Positions 1 through 6,380 of a stretch of DNA of 32,078 bases are shown in pieces (the first letter of the stretch is position 1; each line of letters starts with the position of its first letter). A model generated the notes under the pieces. It ran no database searches, was not told where the DNA came from, and saw nothing but the letters and a program-made list of their open reading frames with translations. The position numbers and the translations under genes were made by a program. The DNA comes from a virus, in the IMG/VR virus record IMGVR_UViG_3300025168_000359, positions 1-32,078 of that record. One strand, written 5' to 3'.

Positions 1-230
1 CTGGCATAGAGTTATTTGCTTTGATGGTTAAGAAAGGAGATGACACGTTTCAACTTAAAGGATTCATGCTTGCCGATGAGTTAGCTAAAGAAGAAAGATT
101 CGGTAGAGCAGGTGGTAAGCTAAGACGGGCAGCTTACGTAGCTACTCAAGATGAATTGTACAACTACAAGGAGGCAATAGAGCGGTTAAAGTATAGAGAA
201 AGAAAAGTAAAGAAAGTTGTTGACACCTGA
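1..230 (+). CDS. 3' end of an unidentified phage gene (5' end outside the window)
   Basis: The reading frame is open from the first complete codon (position 3) to the TGA at 228-230. An in-frame ATG exists at 24, but the open codons before it and the lack of a Shine-Dalgarno sequence there suggest this is the C-terminal part of a longer protein. The visible roughly 75 residues are charged and helical-looking, with a very basic end (YRERKVKKVV). I do not recognise the family. Its position just before an ssDNA-binding protein gene suggests an early or replication gene, but this is inference from context only. The last codons overlap the -35 box of the promoter predicted for the next gene. Confidence 0.6.
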   Translation, partial: GIELFALMVKKGDDTFQLKGFMLADELAKEERFGRAGGKLRRAAYVATQDELYNYKEAIERLKYRERKVKKVVDT

Positions 231-248
231 TAGGTGTTAGTTTAAAGT
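220..248 (+). promoter_or_regulatory. Predicted sigma70-type promoter for the ssDNA-binding protein gene
   Basis: A perfect TTGACA (220-225) is followed by a 17-nt spacer and TAAAGT (243-248, 4 of 6 matches to TATAAT). This predicts a start near 255, giving a leader of about 50 nt before the ATG at 304. The same box/spacer design recurs upstream of the hsp20 gene at 6294. Both read as host-polymerase promoters. No experimental support is available from sequence. Confidence 0.5.
223..237. repeat. Perfect 6-bp inverted repeat inside the promoter spacer
   Basis: ACACCT (223-228) and AGGTGT (232-237) form a perfect inverted repeat with a 3-nt centre, and it can be extended with G-T wobble and T-A pairs. 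It overlaps the -35 box and lies wholly upstream of the -10. It could be an operator half-site pair or a short RNA hairpin ending the upstream transcript. No T-run follows, so an intrinsic terminator is unlikely. Confidence 0.35.
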
Positions 249-266
249 ACGAAAATAAATTATCAA

Positions 267-282
267 GCCACAATAGAGTGGC
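267..282 (+). other. 5'-UTR stem-loop upstream of the ssDNA-binding protein gene
   Basis: GCCAC (267-271) pairs with GTGGC (278-282) around a 6-nt loop, a few nucleotides downstream of the predicted transcription start. It is followed closely by a strong AAAGGAG ribosome binding site (289-295). The position suits an mRNA-stabilising 5' hairpin. A matching arrangement precedes hsp20. Confidence 0.4.
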
Positions 283-303
283 ACAACCAAAGGAGAATAT
301 ACT

Positions 304-777
304 ATGGACGTAAATATTATTTCTGGTAAAGCATACTGGGCAAGCATCACGGCACCTAACACTACCTATGAACCTGTATGGTGTGTGGATGTATGTTTGG
401 ATGAAGACTCTAAGAAGAAAGTTGAAAGCTTGGGTCTTGCTGTTCAGAATAAAGGTGATGACCGTGGAGACTTTGTTAAGATCAAACGCAAGGTCAATAA
501 GAAAGACGGTTCAGTTCGTCCATCACCTGTGATTAGAGATTCCCAAAACAATACTTGGGATGGTAACCTTGTAGGTAATGGTAGTCTAGTTAATGTTAAG
601 TTTACTACTTATGATTGGACCTACGCTGGTAAGAGTGGGGTAGCATCAGACTTGATGGGAGTACAGGTAGTTGATCTAGTACCCTTTGGAGGTGACGGGT
701 CAAACTTTGATACCGTTGATGGTGGCTATACTGTAGGTACACAACAACAAGAAGAAGGAGAAGAAGTACCGTTCTAA
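304..777 (+). CDS. Single-stranded DNA-binding protein, T7 gp2.5-like
   Basis: This 157-aa protein is predicted to coat and protect ssDNA during phage replication and recombination. It has the features of the gp2.5 group seen in many podoviruses: an OB-fold-sized body with a lysine-rich central strand region (FVKIKRKVNKKDGS, about residues 58-71), a GNGSLVNVKF strand near residue 97, and an acidic, glutamate-rich tail ending in a phenylalanine (EEGEEVPF). In gp2.5 the acidic tail with its final aromatic residue contacts the polymerase and helicase. The ATG follows an AAAGGAG site 8 nt upstream and a predicted sigma70 promoter and leader hairpin, suggesting strong expression. The family assignment rests on motif and architecture, not alignment. 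Confidence 0.72.
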   Translation: MDVNIISGKAYWASITAPNTTYEPVWCVDVCLDEDSKKKVESLGLAVQNKGDDRGDFVKIKRKVNKKDGSVRPSPVIRDSQNNTWDGNLVGNGSLVNVKFTTYDWTYAGKSGVASDLMGVQVVDLVPFGGDGSNFDTVDGGYTVGTQQQEEGEEVPF

Positions 778-792
778 GTAGTTACACTAGGG

Positions 793-838
793 TCTGCTAC
801 TCTCATTAAAGCCTATCGTTAATGAGACTATGGGCAGA
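793..838 (+). other. Long stem-loop in the leader of the gmd gene (possible structured RNA)
   Basis: TCTCATTAA (801-809) pairs perfectly with TTAATGAGA (819-827) around a 9-nt loop. An outer helix TCTGC (793-797) / GCAGA (834-838) can enclose it. The loop contains CCTAT (812-816), complementary to ATAGG (884-888), which overlaps the ribosome binding site of the next gene, so a pseudoknot is conceivable. No T-run follows directly. It does not match a riboswitch class I can name. Confidence 0.4.
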
Positions 839-842
839 ATTT

Positions 843-873
843 ATAACAGGTGTGGAGAGGGACTGTTATTTTG
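843..873 (+). terminator. Weak terminator-like hairpin between ssb and gmd
   Basis: ATAACAG (843-849) pairs with CTGTTAT (863-869), with a 13-nt purine-rich loop, and is followed by TTTG (870-873). The stem is AT-rich and the T-run is short, so it may only attenuate transcription between the highly expressed ssDNA-binding protein gene and the gmd gene. Confidence 0.35.
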
Positions 874-895
874 TTAATTCACAATAGGAATACAA

Positions 896-1927
896 ATGAA
901 TAAAGCTTTAATTATTGGAGGTTCAGGCCAAGATGGTTTTTACCTTAGTGGATTTCTTTTAGAGCAAGGCTATCATGTTCATTCTCTTGTTCGTAGATCG
1001 TCAGTAAATAACTTTGCAAGAATAGATCAACTAGAAAGTAAAGTAAATTTCCATACATCTTATGGAGATTTGACTGACGCTTCAGGATTACTTAGGGTAA
1101 TTAAAGAAGTACAGCCTACAGAAATTTATAACTTAGGTGCACAGTCTGATGTAAGAATATCATTTGATATACCAGAGTATACAGGAGATGTAGATGGACT
1201 AGGTACTACCCGTTTGCTTGAGTGTATTAGAACTTTAGGGATGATTGATACCTGTAAGTTCTATCAAGCATCTACATCAGAACTGTATGGTAAGGCACAA
1301 GAAGTACCACAGACAGAGACTACTCCCTTCTACCCTCGCAGTCCCTATGGAATAGCTAAACAGTATAGTTATTGGATGGTAAAGAATTACCGTGAAGCTT
1401 ATGGATTGTATGGTTGTAATGGTATTCTATTTAACCATGAGTCTCCAATGAGAGGAGATAATTTTGTTACGCAGAAGATCGTTAAGGGTATCATAGATAT
1501 CATGTATGGTAAGAAAGAATGTCTTACAGTAGGTAACCTTAATGCCCAACGTGATTGGGGACATGCTGCTGATTATGTAGAAGGCATGTGGCTTATGATG
1601 CAACAAGATAAACCTGACGATTATATTCTTGCTACTGGTAAGGTGCATTCAATTAAAGAATTAATTGAGTATGGATTTAATAAATATCTTGGTGTTCAAT
1701 TACAGTGGGAAGAGGAAGGAGTTAATGAAATAGGGTTTGACATTAAAGAAAACTCAGAGTATAAAGGTATTCTAGTTAATTGTAGTCCTGAGTTTTATCG
1801 TCCAACAGAAGTTGATATATTGCTGGGTGATCCTACTAAGGCAGAGAAAGAACTAGGATGGGAAAGGGAATATTCTTTCCACGATTTGATTGATGAAATG
1901 TTTGAGTATCAACTAGAAAGGAATTAA
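896..1927 (+). CDS. gmd: GDP-mannose 4,6-dehydratase
   Basis: This enzyme converts GDP-D-mannose to GDP-4-keto-6-deoxymannose, the precursor of GDP-fucose, GDP-rhamnose and GDP-perosamine. The 343-residue protein is an extended short-chain dehydrogenase of the usual GMD length. It has a Rossmann NADP-binding start with GGSGQDG at residues 8-14, the RRSS stretch at 33-36, the catalytic TSE at 127-129, and Tyr151/Lys155 in a YGIAK motif. The FVTQKI and RDWGHAADYVEGMW segments are typical of GMD. No reductase or aminotransferase that would complete a deoxysugar is visible next to it, so the host or another phage gene must take over. With the glycosyltransferases at 6878-9899 it points to modification of a surface or virion glycan. 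An AGGAA site lies about 8 nt upstream. The family assignment is secure; the role in infection is inferred. Confidence 0.92.
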   Translation: MNKALIIGGSGQDGFYLSGFLLEQGYHVHSLVRRSSVNNFARIDQLESKVNFHTSYGDLTDASGLLRVIKEVQPTEIYNLGAQSDVRISFDIPEYTGDVDGLGTTRLLECIRTLGMIDTCKFYQASTSELYGKAQEVPQTETTPFYPRSPYGIAKQYSYWMVKNYREAYGLYGCNGILFNHESPMRGDNFVTQKIVKGIIDIMYGKKECLTVGNLNAQRDWGHAADYVEGMWLMMQQDKPDDYILATGKVHSIKELIEYGFNKYLGVQLQWEEEGVNEIGFDIKENSEYKGILVNCSPEFYRPTEVDILLGDPTKAEKELGWEREYSFHDLIDEMFEYQLERN

Positions 1928-1932
1928 AGTTA

Positions 1933-2133
1933 ATGACTACTGATCAAAAAATTCTTCGTGCTTTGCAGAAGCGGATGCGTGTTACTCGTAAGACTGCTAT
2001 CCAACGTGGATGGGCAGAGAATCTTACAGCATCTATTGCATCCCTTCGCAAACGTGGTTATGAGATTGATACAGTTACGGCTAAGACACCGGAAGGTGAA
2101 AGCTATACTCGCTATCGTTTGAACGAAGCTTAA
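1933..2133 (+). CDS. Small helix-turn-helix protein (HTH_39-like)
   Basis: This 66-aa protein consists almost entirely of a winged-helix-like domain: an initial helix (QKILRALQKR), a TRKTAIQRGW turn-helix, a probable recognition helix ending in SLRKRGYEI, and a C-terminal strand pair with TPEGESYTRYRL. This pattern resembles the small phage and prophage HTH_39 domain proteins. It is likely a DNA-binding protein, perhaps a regulator, but its target is unknown. It begins 6 nt after the gmd stop codon and lies 13 nt before the exonuclease gene, so it belongs to the same transcript. Confidence 0.65.
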   Translation: MTTDQKILRALQKRMRVTRKTAIQRGWAENLTASIASLRKRGYEIDTVTAKTPEGESYTRYRLNEA

Positions 2134-2146
2134 AGGAATAGACAGA

Positions 2147-3007
2147 ATGAGTAATAAAAAAATAGATACATTGGTAGAAGATATATACTCCCTCTTTACT
2201 TCAGAAGAAAAAGTAGATATATCCCAAGATGATCTAGCTGTTCTAGCAGAAGAGATTACTCGTTCTGTCTCCTTTGCCCTTACTGAAAGCCGTAAGAAAA
2301 AGAAAACTTTAAGGCTGTCTCTTATTGGTCAACCAGATAGAAAGATTTGGTACAACTTAAATAAGGAGGACAAAGAAGACGGAGAAGGCTTGAAAGGAAA
2401 TGACTACATAAAATTCTTGTACGGTAATATCCTTGAGAGTCTTCTCGTATTCTTGTGTAAGGCAGCAGGACATCCAGTTACAGATCAACAGAAAGAATTA
2501 AAGATTGAAGGTATTGTAGGACATCAAGATGCTAGGGTAGATGATATGCTGGTAGATTTTAAGAGTGCTTCCAGTTTCTCCTTTAAGAAGTTTAAGGAAG
2601 GTGCTATATTTACGGACGATCCGTTTGGTTACATCGCACAACTATCTGCTTACGCTCACGCTAACAAGGTAAAAGAAGCAGGGTTTGTAGTTATAGATAA
2701 ATCCAGTGGAGAGATAGCCTACTGTCCTGTCCATCATATGGAGATGATAAATGCAGAGGAAAGAATCAACCACCTCAAGAAGATGGTTAAGTCTCCTATC
2801 CTACCTGATAGGTGCTATGATGATATTCCTGACGGCAAGTCTGGCAATCGTCGTCTTGCTGTTGGCTGTAATTTTTGTGAGCATAAACGTGACTGCTGGT
2901 CTGATGCTAACGATGGTGCAGGGTTACGAGAATTTAAATACTCGAACGGTTCAAAGTTCTTAACGCACGTAGAACGCACACCTGATGTAGAAGAACTATA
3001 TGCCTGA
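2147..3007 (+). CDS. PD-(D/E)XK exonuclease, RecB/Cas4-like, with a cysteine cluster
   Basis: The 286-aa protein carries the RecB-family nuclease motifs in order: Glu97 in the NILES helix, GHQDA with Asp128, the DFK motif (Asp137, Lys139), and QLSAY (Gln165, Tyr169), the Q-x-x-x-Y motif typical of this family. Four cysteines near the C terminus (223, 241, 244, 250, the last three in GCNFCEHKRDC) suggest an iron-sulfur or zinc site as in Cas4 and AddB nucleases. In T7-like phages lacking a gp6 homologue such proteins probably act as the DNA exonuclease for recombination and host DNA breakdown. Its stop overlaps the start of the endonuclease I gene by 8 nt, supporting a joint role in DNA processing. 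No Cas1/Cas2 or repeat array is nearby, so a CRISPR role is unlikely. Confidence 0.8.
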   Translation: MSNKKIDTLVEDIYSLFTSEEKVDISQDDLAVLAEEITRSVSFALTESRKKKKTLRLSLIGQPDRKIWYNLNKEDKEDGEGLKGNDYIKFLYGNILESLLVFLCKAAGHPVTDQQKELKIEGIVGHQDARVDDMLVDFKSASSFSFKKFKEGAIFTDDPFGYIAQLSAYAHANKVKEAGFVVIDKSSGEIAYCPVHHMEMINAEERINHLKKMVKSPILPDRCYDDIPDGKSGNRRLAVGCNFCEHKRDCWSDANDGAGLREFKYSNGSKFLTHVERTPDVEELYA

Positions 3008-3449
3008 GAAATATAGGTCAGGTAGCGAAAGAACTACAGCAGAATATCTAAGAAGCGTAAAGGTTAAGTATGAGTTTGAACCGTACTACATTCCTTATAT
3101 GTGGATTGAATCTAAAAGATACTTACCTGACTTTATCCTACCGTCAGGTATAATCTTAGAAGTTAAAGGTAGGTTCACATTAGAAGATAGAAAGAAACAT
3201 TTGTTTCTAAGAGAATCTAATCCTGATCTTGATGTGCGGTTTGTATTTGATAGGCCAGCAAGCAAGCTATACAAAAGGAGTAAAACAACTTATGCAGATT
3301 GGTGTAACAAACATGGATTTAAATATTGTAAATTATCAGATGGTTTACCTGACAGTTGGTTAAATGATAAAAAAAGAAAACCTTCTGGTAGAGTTAGAAA
3401 AGCTAGTAGAAAATCAAAAGGCACCGCCGCAACAACTCTTGTTTCTTAG
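3000..3449 (+). CDS. T7 endonuclease I-like Holliday junction resolvase
   Basis: This is a junction-resolving endonuclease that cleaves branched DNA, trimming recombination intermediates before packaging and helping to degrade host DNA. At 149 aa it matches the length of T7 gp3. The catalytic set is intact: Glu10 in SGSER, Asp44 in LPDFILPSG, and Glu54 and Lys56 in LEVKG, equivalent to T7 Glu20, Asp55, Glu65 and Lys67. DRKKHLFLRE, DVRFVFD and KLYKRSKTTY also follow the T7 protein closely. The C terminus is a basic tail. Its ATG lies inside the end of the exonuclease gene, and its last 86 nt overlap the next gene in another frame. Confidence 0.93.
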   Translation: MPEKYRSGSERTTAEYLRSVKVKYEFEPYYIPYMWIESKRYLPDFILPSGIILEVKGRFTLEDRKKHLFLRESNPDLDVRFVFDRPASKLYKRSKTTYADWCNKHGFKYCKLSDGLPDSWLNDKKRKPSGRVRKASRKSKGTAATTLVS

Positions 3450-3705
3450 TGTACTATTACAGGCTATGCTAGATGCTACTAAGCCTGAACATAATAAAGA
3501 ATCACATGAGTCTATCGTCTCAAGAAACAATGCAAAGGCTTGGTTCTTTGCATCTGTAGGTGTAACTGCTGAAGATTTCTATACTGTATGTGACATAGCA
3601 GGAGTTGATCCTGACTATGTTCGTACCTTTGCCTACAAGGTAATCAAGTCTAAAGAAATTCTCTACGTAAGGAAAAGAATTAATGCCGTCCTCACATTTG
3701 ACTAG
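3364..3705 (+). CDS. Conserved phage protein of unknown function
   Basis: This 113-aa protein has no recognisable catalytic motif. Its second half (NAKAWFFASVGVTAEDFYTVCDIAGVDPDYV, given here in parts: NAKAWFF, then DFYTVCDIAGVDPDYV) looks like a small helical phage domain I have seen in hypothetical proteins of alphaproteobacterial phages. The start overlaps the endonuclease I gene by 86 nt. No strong ribosome binding site is visible at 3364, so translation may be coupled, and a start further downstream is possible but would remove most of the N-terminal helix. Function unknown. Confidence 0.6.
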   Translation: MIKKENLLVELEKLVENQKAPPQQLLFLSVLLQAMLDATKPEHNKESHESIVSRNNAKAWFFASVGVTAEDFYTVCDIAGVDPDYVRTFAYKVIKSKEILYVRKRINAVLTFD

Positions 3706-3715
3706 GAGTAAAAAG

Positions 3716-4030
3716 ATGGATAGAGACACAGAGATTGCACAGATGTATGCATCACTTCCTAATTTTAAATTTGATGAAGGAGACTATGTAGATGAGGTAC
3801 ATGAGTATGTTACGTCTACATATAAGGAACACTATGCAAAAGGTAAGTACCAAGCCACTGATGTAATACTAGATAGCGGCCACGGTGAAGGCTTTGTAAT
3901 GGGTAACATCTTAAAATACTGGAAGAGATACGGTAACAAAGAAGGTAAGAATAGGAAGGACTTGTTAAAGATTATTCACTATGCCATAATCATGCTTTAT
4001 GTACATGATCATATTAACAAAGGAGTTTAG
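3716..4030 (+). CDS. DUF3310 domain protein
   Basis: I start this 104-aa protein at the ATG at 3716 rather than the in-frame ATG at 3683, because AGGAG (3705-3709) lies just upstream and the shorter start avoids overlapping the previous gene. Residues 44-94 carry the DUF3310 pattern: a GFVMGNILKYWKRYG helix (59-73) and DLLKIIHYAI (82-91). This small domain is widespread in phages and often sits among nucleotide metabolism genes. It has been called a nucleotide kinase-like protein, but no kinase motif is visible here. It lies 3 nt before the ribonucleotide reductase gene, consistent with a nucleotide-related role. Confidence 0.7.
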   Translation: MDRDTEIAQMYASLPNFKFDEGDYVDEVHEYVTSTYKEHYAKGKYQATDVILDSGHGEGFVMGNILKYWKRYGNKEGKNRKDLLKIIHYAIIMLYVHDHINKGV

Positions 4031-4033
4031 TAT

Positions 4034-5719
4034 ATGCCCACCTTTCGCTCTAATGAAAACCCTATGTTCCGTTCTAAGTTTAGTGAGGACATATTCAAAC
4101 ATAAGTATGCTCATCATGGTTGTGAGACATGGGCAAGCCTAGCGTCTGTACTGGTAGAAGATGTTTGTTCTCCTCAGTTAAAGCAGGATGAGATAGATCA
4201 GCTTAAAGAATATATCACTGATCTAAAATTTATTCCCGGTGGCAGGTACTTATACTATGCGGGTAGACCTAACAAGTTCTTTAATAATTGTTATCTTCTG
4301 AAGGCAGAGGAAGATACACGTGAAGATTGGGCAGACCTGTCATGGAAGAGTGAGTCATGTCTGATGACAGGTGGTGGTATTGGTGTAGATTATTCTGTAT
4401 ACCGTGAGGAAGGTAGGGTGTTGTCAGGTACGGGTGGTCTTTCCTCTGGTCCTATACCTAAGATGCTAATGATCAACGAAATTGGCCGAAGGGTCATGCA
4501 GGGTGGTAGTCGTAGGTCAGCTATCTATGCCAGTATGAATTGGAAACATGCAGACATTGATAAGTTTCTTACTAGTAAAAACTGGTATGAGATGCCTGTT
4601 GGTAGCACAGGTTTTACTATTGGTCAGGTTAAGGAACAAGACTTTAACTTTATTGCTCCATTAGATATGACTAACATTAGTGTTAACTATGATACAGAGT
4701 GGTTACTTAATTATTGGGAGACAGGAGATGTTGGGACTACTTTTAAGCAGAATGTACAACAAGCCTTACGTACCGCTGAACCGGGATTTTCTTTTAACTT
4801 CTTTGATAAAGAAAATGAAACGCTACGTAATGCATGTACTGAAGTTACTTCGGAAAATGATTCAGATGTTTGTAACTTAGGTTCAGTCAACCTTGGAAGG
4901 GTAGATACTCTAAAAGAGTTTAAAGATATTGTTCACTTAGCTACTAAGTTTCTTATGTGTGGTACTCTTAAAGCGAAGCTACCTTATGATAAAGTTTATA
5001 AAGTACGAGAGAAGAATCGTAGGCTTGGTCTAGGTCTAATGGGTATGCATGAGTGGTTGATTAAGCGAGGTTCTAAGTATGAAGTTACTGATGAACTACA
5101 CCAATGGTTAGGAGTTTACAAAGGAGTGACTGATGATACTTCTAAAAAGACTGCTGATGAAATGAATATCAGTAGTCCAGTAGCTAACCGTGCCATTGCA
5201 CCTACAGGAAGCATTGGTATTCTTGCAGGTACAAGCACAGGAGTAGAACCAATCTTTGCTGTATCATATAAGCGTAGGTATTTAAAGGGTGGTACACGCT
5301 GGCACTACCAGTATGTAGTAGATAGTGCAGCGCAGGAGTTGATTGATCTTTATGATACTAAACCAGATAACATTGAGTCTGCTCTTGATCTTGCAGAGGA
5401 TTACAAAAGACGTATGAAGTTCCAAGCTGACGTTCAAGACTATGTAGATATGTCCATCTCCTCTACTATTAATCTACCGTCATGGGGAAGTAAGCTGAAC
5501 AATGAAGATACTGTTGTGGACTTTACTAATACTCTTGCCTCTTACGCACATCGCTTACGTGGCTTTACTGTATACCCTGATTCATGTCGTGGTGGGCAAC
5601 CACTAACATCTGTACCTTATAAGGAAGCTGTTGCTAAGTTAGGCGAAGAGTTTGAAGAAGGTCTTGAGACACATGATATTTGTGATATCACAGGACATGG
5701 TGGGAGTTGTGGAGTATAA
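4034..5719 (+). CDS. Class II (adenosylcobalamin-dependent) ribonucleoside reductase
   Basis: This enzyme reduces ribonucleotides to deoxyribonucleotides for phage DNA synthesis. The 561-aa protein has the expected catalytic residues: Cys86 in FNNCYLL and Cys280 in VCNLGSVNL as the redox pair, and Asn266, Cys268 and Glu270 in NACTE for the thiyl radical site. It also has the APTGSIGILAGTSTGVEP nucleotide-phosphate loop (389-406) and a C-terminal cysteine pair (550 and 559) for re-reduction. No R2 radical-generating subunit or glycyl-radical site is present. With the NrdJ-like sequence this points to class II, meaning it would need B12 from the host. It is compact compared with bacterial NrdJ. 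A good GGAG site lies 8 nt upstream, and the stop codon overlaps the next start. Confidence 0.88.
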   Translation: MPTFRSNENPMFRSKFSEDIFKHKYAHHGCETWASLASVLVEDVCSPQLKQDEIDQLKEYITDLKFIPGGRYLYYAGRPNKFFNNCYLLKAEEDTREDWADLSWKSESCLMTGGGIGVDYSVYREEGRVLSGTGGLSSGPIPKMLMINEIGRRVMQGGSRRSAIYASMNWKHADIDKFLTSKNWYEMPVGSTGFTIGQVKEQDFNFIAPLDMTNISVNYDTEWLLNYWETGDVGTTFKQNVQQALRTAEPGFSFNFFDKENETLRNACTEVTSENDSDVCNLGSVNLGRVDTLKEFKDIVHLATKFLMCGTLKAKLPYDKVYKVREKNRRLGLGLMGMHEWLIKRGSKYEVTDELHQWLGVYKGVTDDTSKKTADEMNISSPVANRAIAPTGSIGILAGTSTGVEPIFAVSYKRRYLKGGTRWHYQYVVDSAAQELIDLYDTKPDNIESALDLAEDYKRRMKFQADVQDYVDMSISSTINLPSWGSKLNNEDTVVDFTNTLASYAHRLRGFTVYPDSCRGGQPLTSVPYKEAVAKLGEEFEEGLETHDICDITGHGGSCGV

Positions 5720-6285
5720 TGCATACCTATTGTTGTTATAAAGAAGAACTTCCTATTGAACTATGTAAGGGATTAGTGAACATAGGGAGAGAATTAAATA
5801 AAGAAGAGGCGAAAGTCTTTAAAGAAGGTGATGATATTAAGATGCAGGAAGTTAGGAATAATAAAATAGCATGGTTAGAAAATCCTGAACTGACTAGTAT
5901 CCTTCAGTTGTATGTAGAGAAAGCTAACGAAGAAGCAGGATGGAACTTTAATGTAAATTGTTTTGAAACTCCTCAAGTTTCTTTCTATGGTAAAGGACAG
6001 TTCTATGATTGGCATATGGATACAGGAGTAGAATTACCCTCTGATCCTTTTGTAAGAAAGTTGTCTGTCAGCATTACCTTAGAAGATACTTTTAAAGGAG
6101 GAGACTTTCAGGTACAGGATTGGGTACATCCGCAAGCTAGTAAAAAATTCTCTACCCTCAAGGACATGAGGAAGGCAGGTAGCATCGCTGTCTTTCCTTC
6201 CTTTATGTTTCATAGAGTAACCAAAGTAAAAGAAGGTGAACGATCTTCTTTGGTCTGTTGGTTCAGAGGAGAAAAGTTTACTTAA
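5719..6285 (+). CDS. 2-oxoglutarate/Fe(II)-dependent dioxygenase
   Basis: The chosen ATG (5719) overlaps the reductase stop as TAATG and has GGAG 4 nt upstream; this gives 188 aa. The double-stranded beta-helix motifs are clear: His99 and Asp101 in YDWHMDTG, a distal His165 in MFHRV, and Arg175 in GERSSLVCWFRG for 2-oxoglutarate binding. FKGGDFQV is the usual strand between them. This layout resembles PiuC and prolyl-4-hydroxylase-like enzymes, which are common in marine phages with unknown substrates. Translational coupling to the reductase suggests coordinated expression but does not identify the substrate. Nucleic acid, protein or sugar hydroxylation are all possible. Confidence 0.85.
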   Translation: MHTYCCYKEELPIELCKGLVNIGRELNKEEAKVFKEGDDIKMQEVRNNKIAWLENPELTSILQLYVEKANEEAGWNFNVNCFETPQVSFYGKGQFYDWHMDTGVELPSDPFVRKLSVSITLEDTFKGGDFQVQDWVHPQASKKFSTLKDMRKAGSIAVFPSFMFHRVTKVKEGERSSLVCWFRGEKFT

Positions 6286-6293
6286 TTTTTTTC

Positions 6294-6322
6294 TTGACAA
6301 CTATTTTATAATGTAGTAGTAT
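6294..6322 (+). promoter_or_regulatory. Predicted sigma70-type promoter for hsp20
   Basis: A perfect TTGACA (6294-6299) is followed by a 17-nt spacer and TAGTAT (6317-6322). A perfect TATAAT also occurs inside the spacer (6307-6312) but sits only 7 nt from TTGACA, so it would need another -35. Either choice predicts a start between about 6319 and 6330, just at or before the leader hairpin. The boxes follow directly after the dioxygenase stop codon. Confidence 0.6.
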
Positions 6323-6327
6323 GTGCA

Positions 6328-6351
6328 AGGTACGACCAATGTGGTGTACCT
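6328..6351 (+). other. 5'-end stem-loop in the hsp20 leader
   Basis: AGGTAC (6328-6333) pairs with GTACCT (6346-6351), and after a single bulged G the inner ACCA (6335-6338) pairs with TGGT (6342-6345) around ATG. The hairpin begins almost at the predicted transcription start. It does not contain the AAAGGAG ribosome binding site (6368-6374), so it looks like an mRNA-stabilising structure more than a heat-sensing one. Confidence 0.5.
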
Positions 6352-6380
6352 AATTAACTCGCTTAACAAAGGAGACTATA

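Noticed and set aside
2147-3007. Cas4 of a CRISPR-Cas system
   Set aside because: The motifs are RecB/Cas4-like, but no repeat array, Cas1 or Cas2 is present, and the gene is coupled to a phage resolvase. A phage recombination exonuclease is the simpler reading.
6328-6380. RNA thermometer (ROSE or fourU type) in the hsp20 leader
   Set aside because: The hairpin ends at 6351 and does not pair with the AAAGGAG site at 6368-6374. No fourU or other sequence complementary to the site was found nearby.
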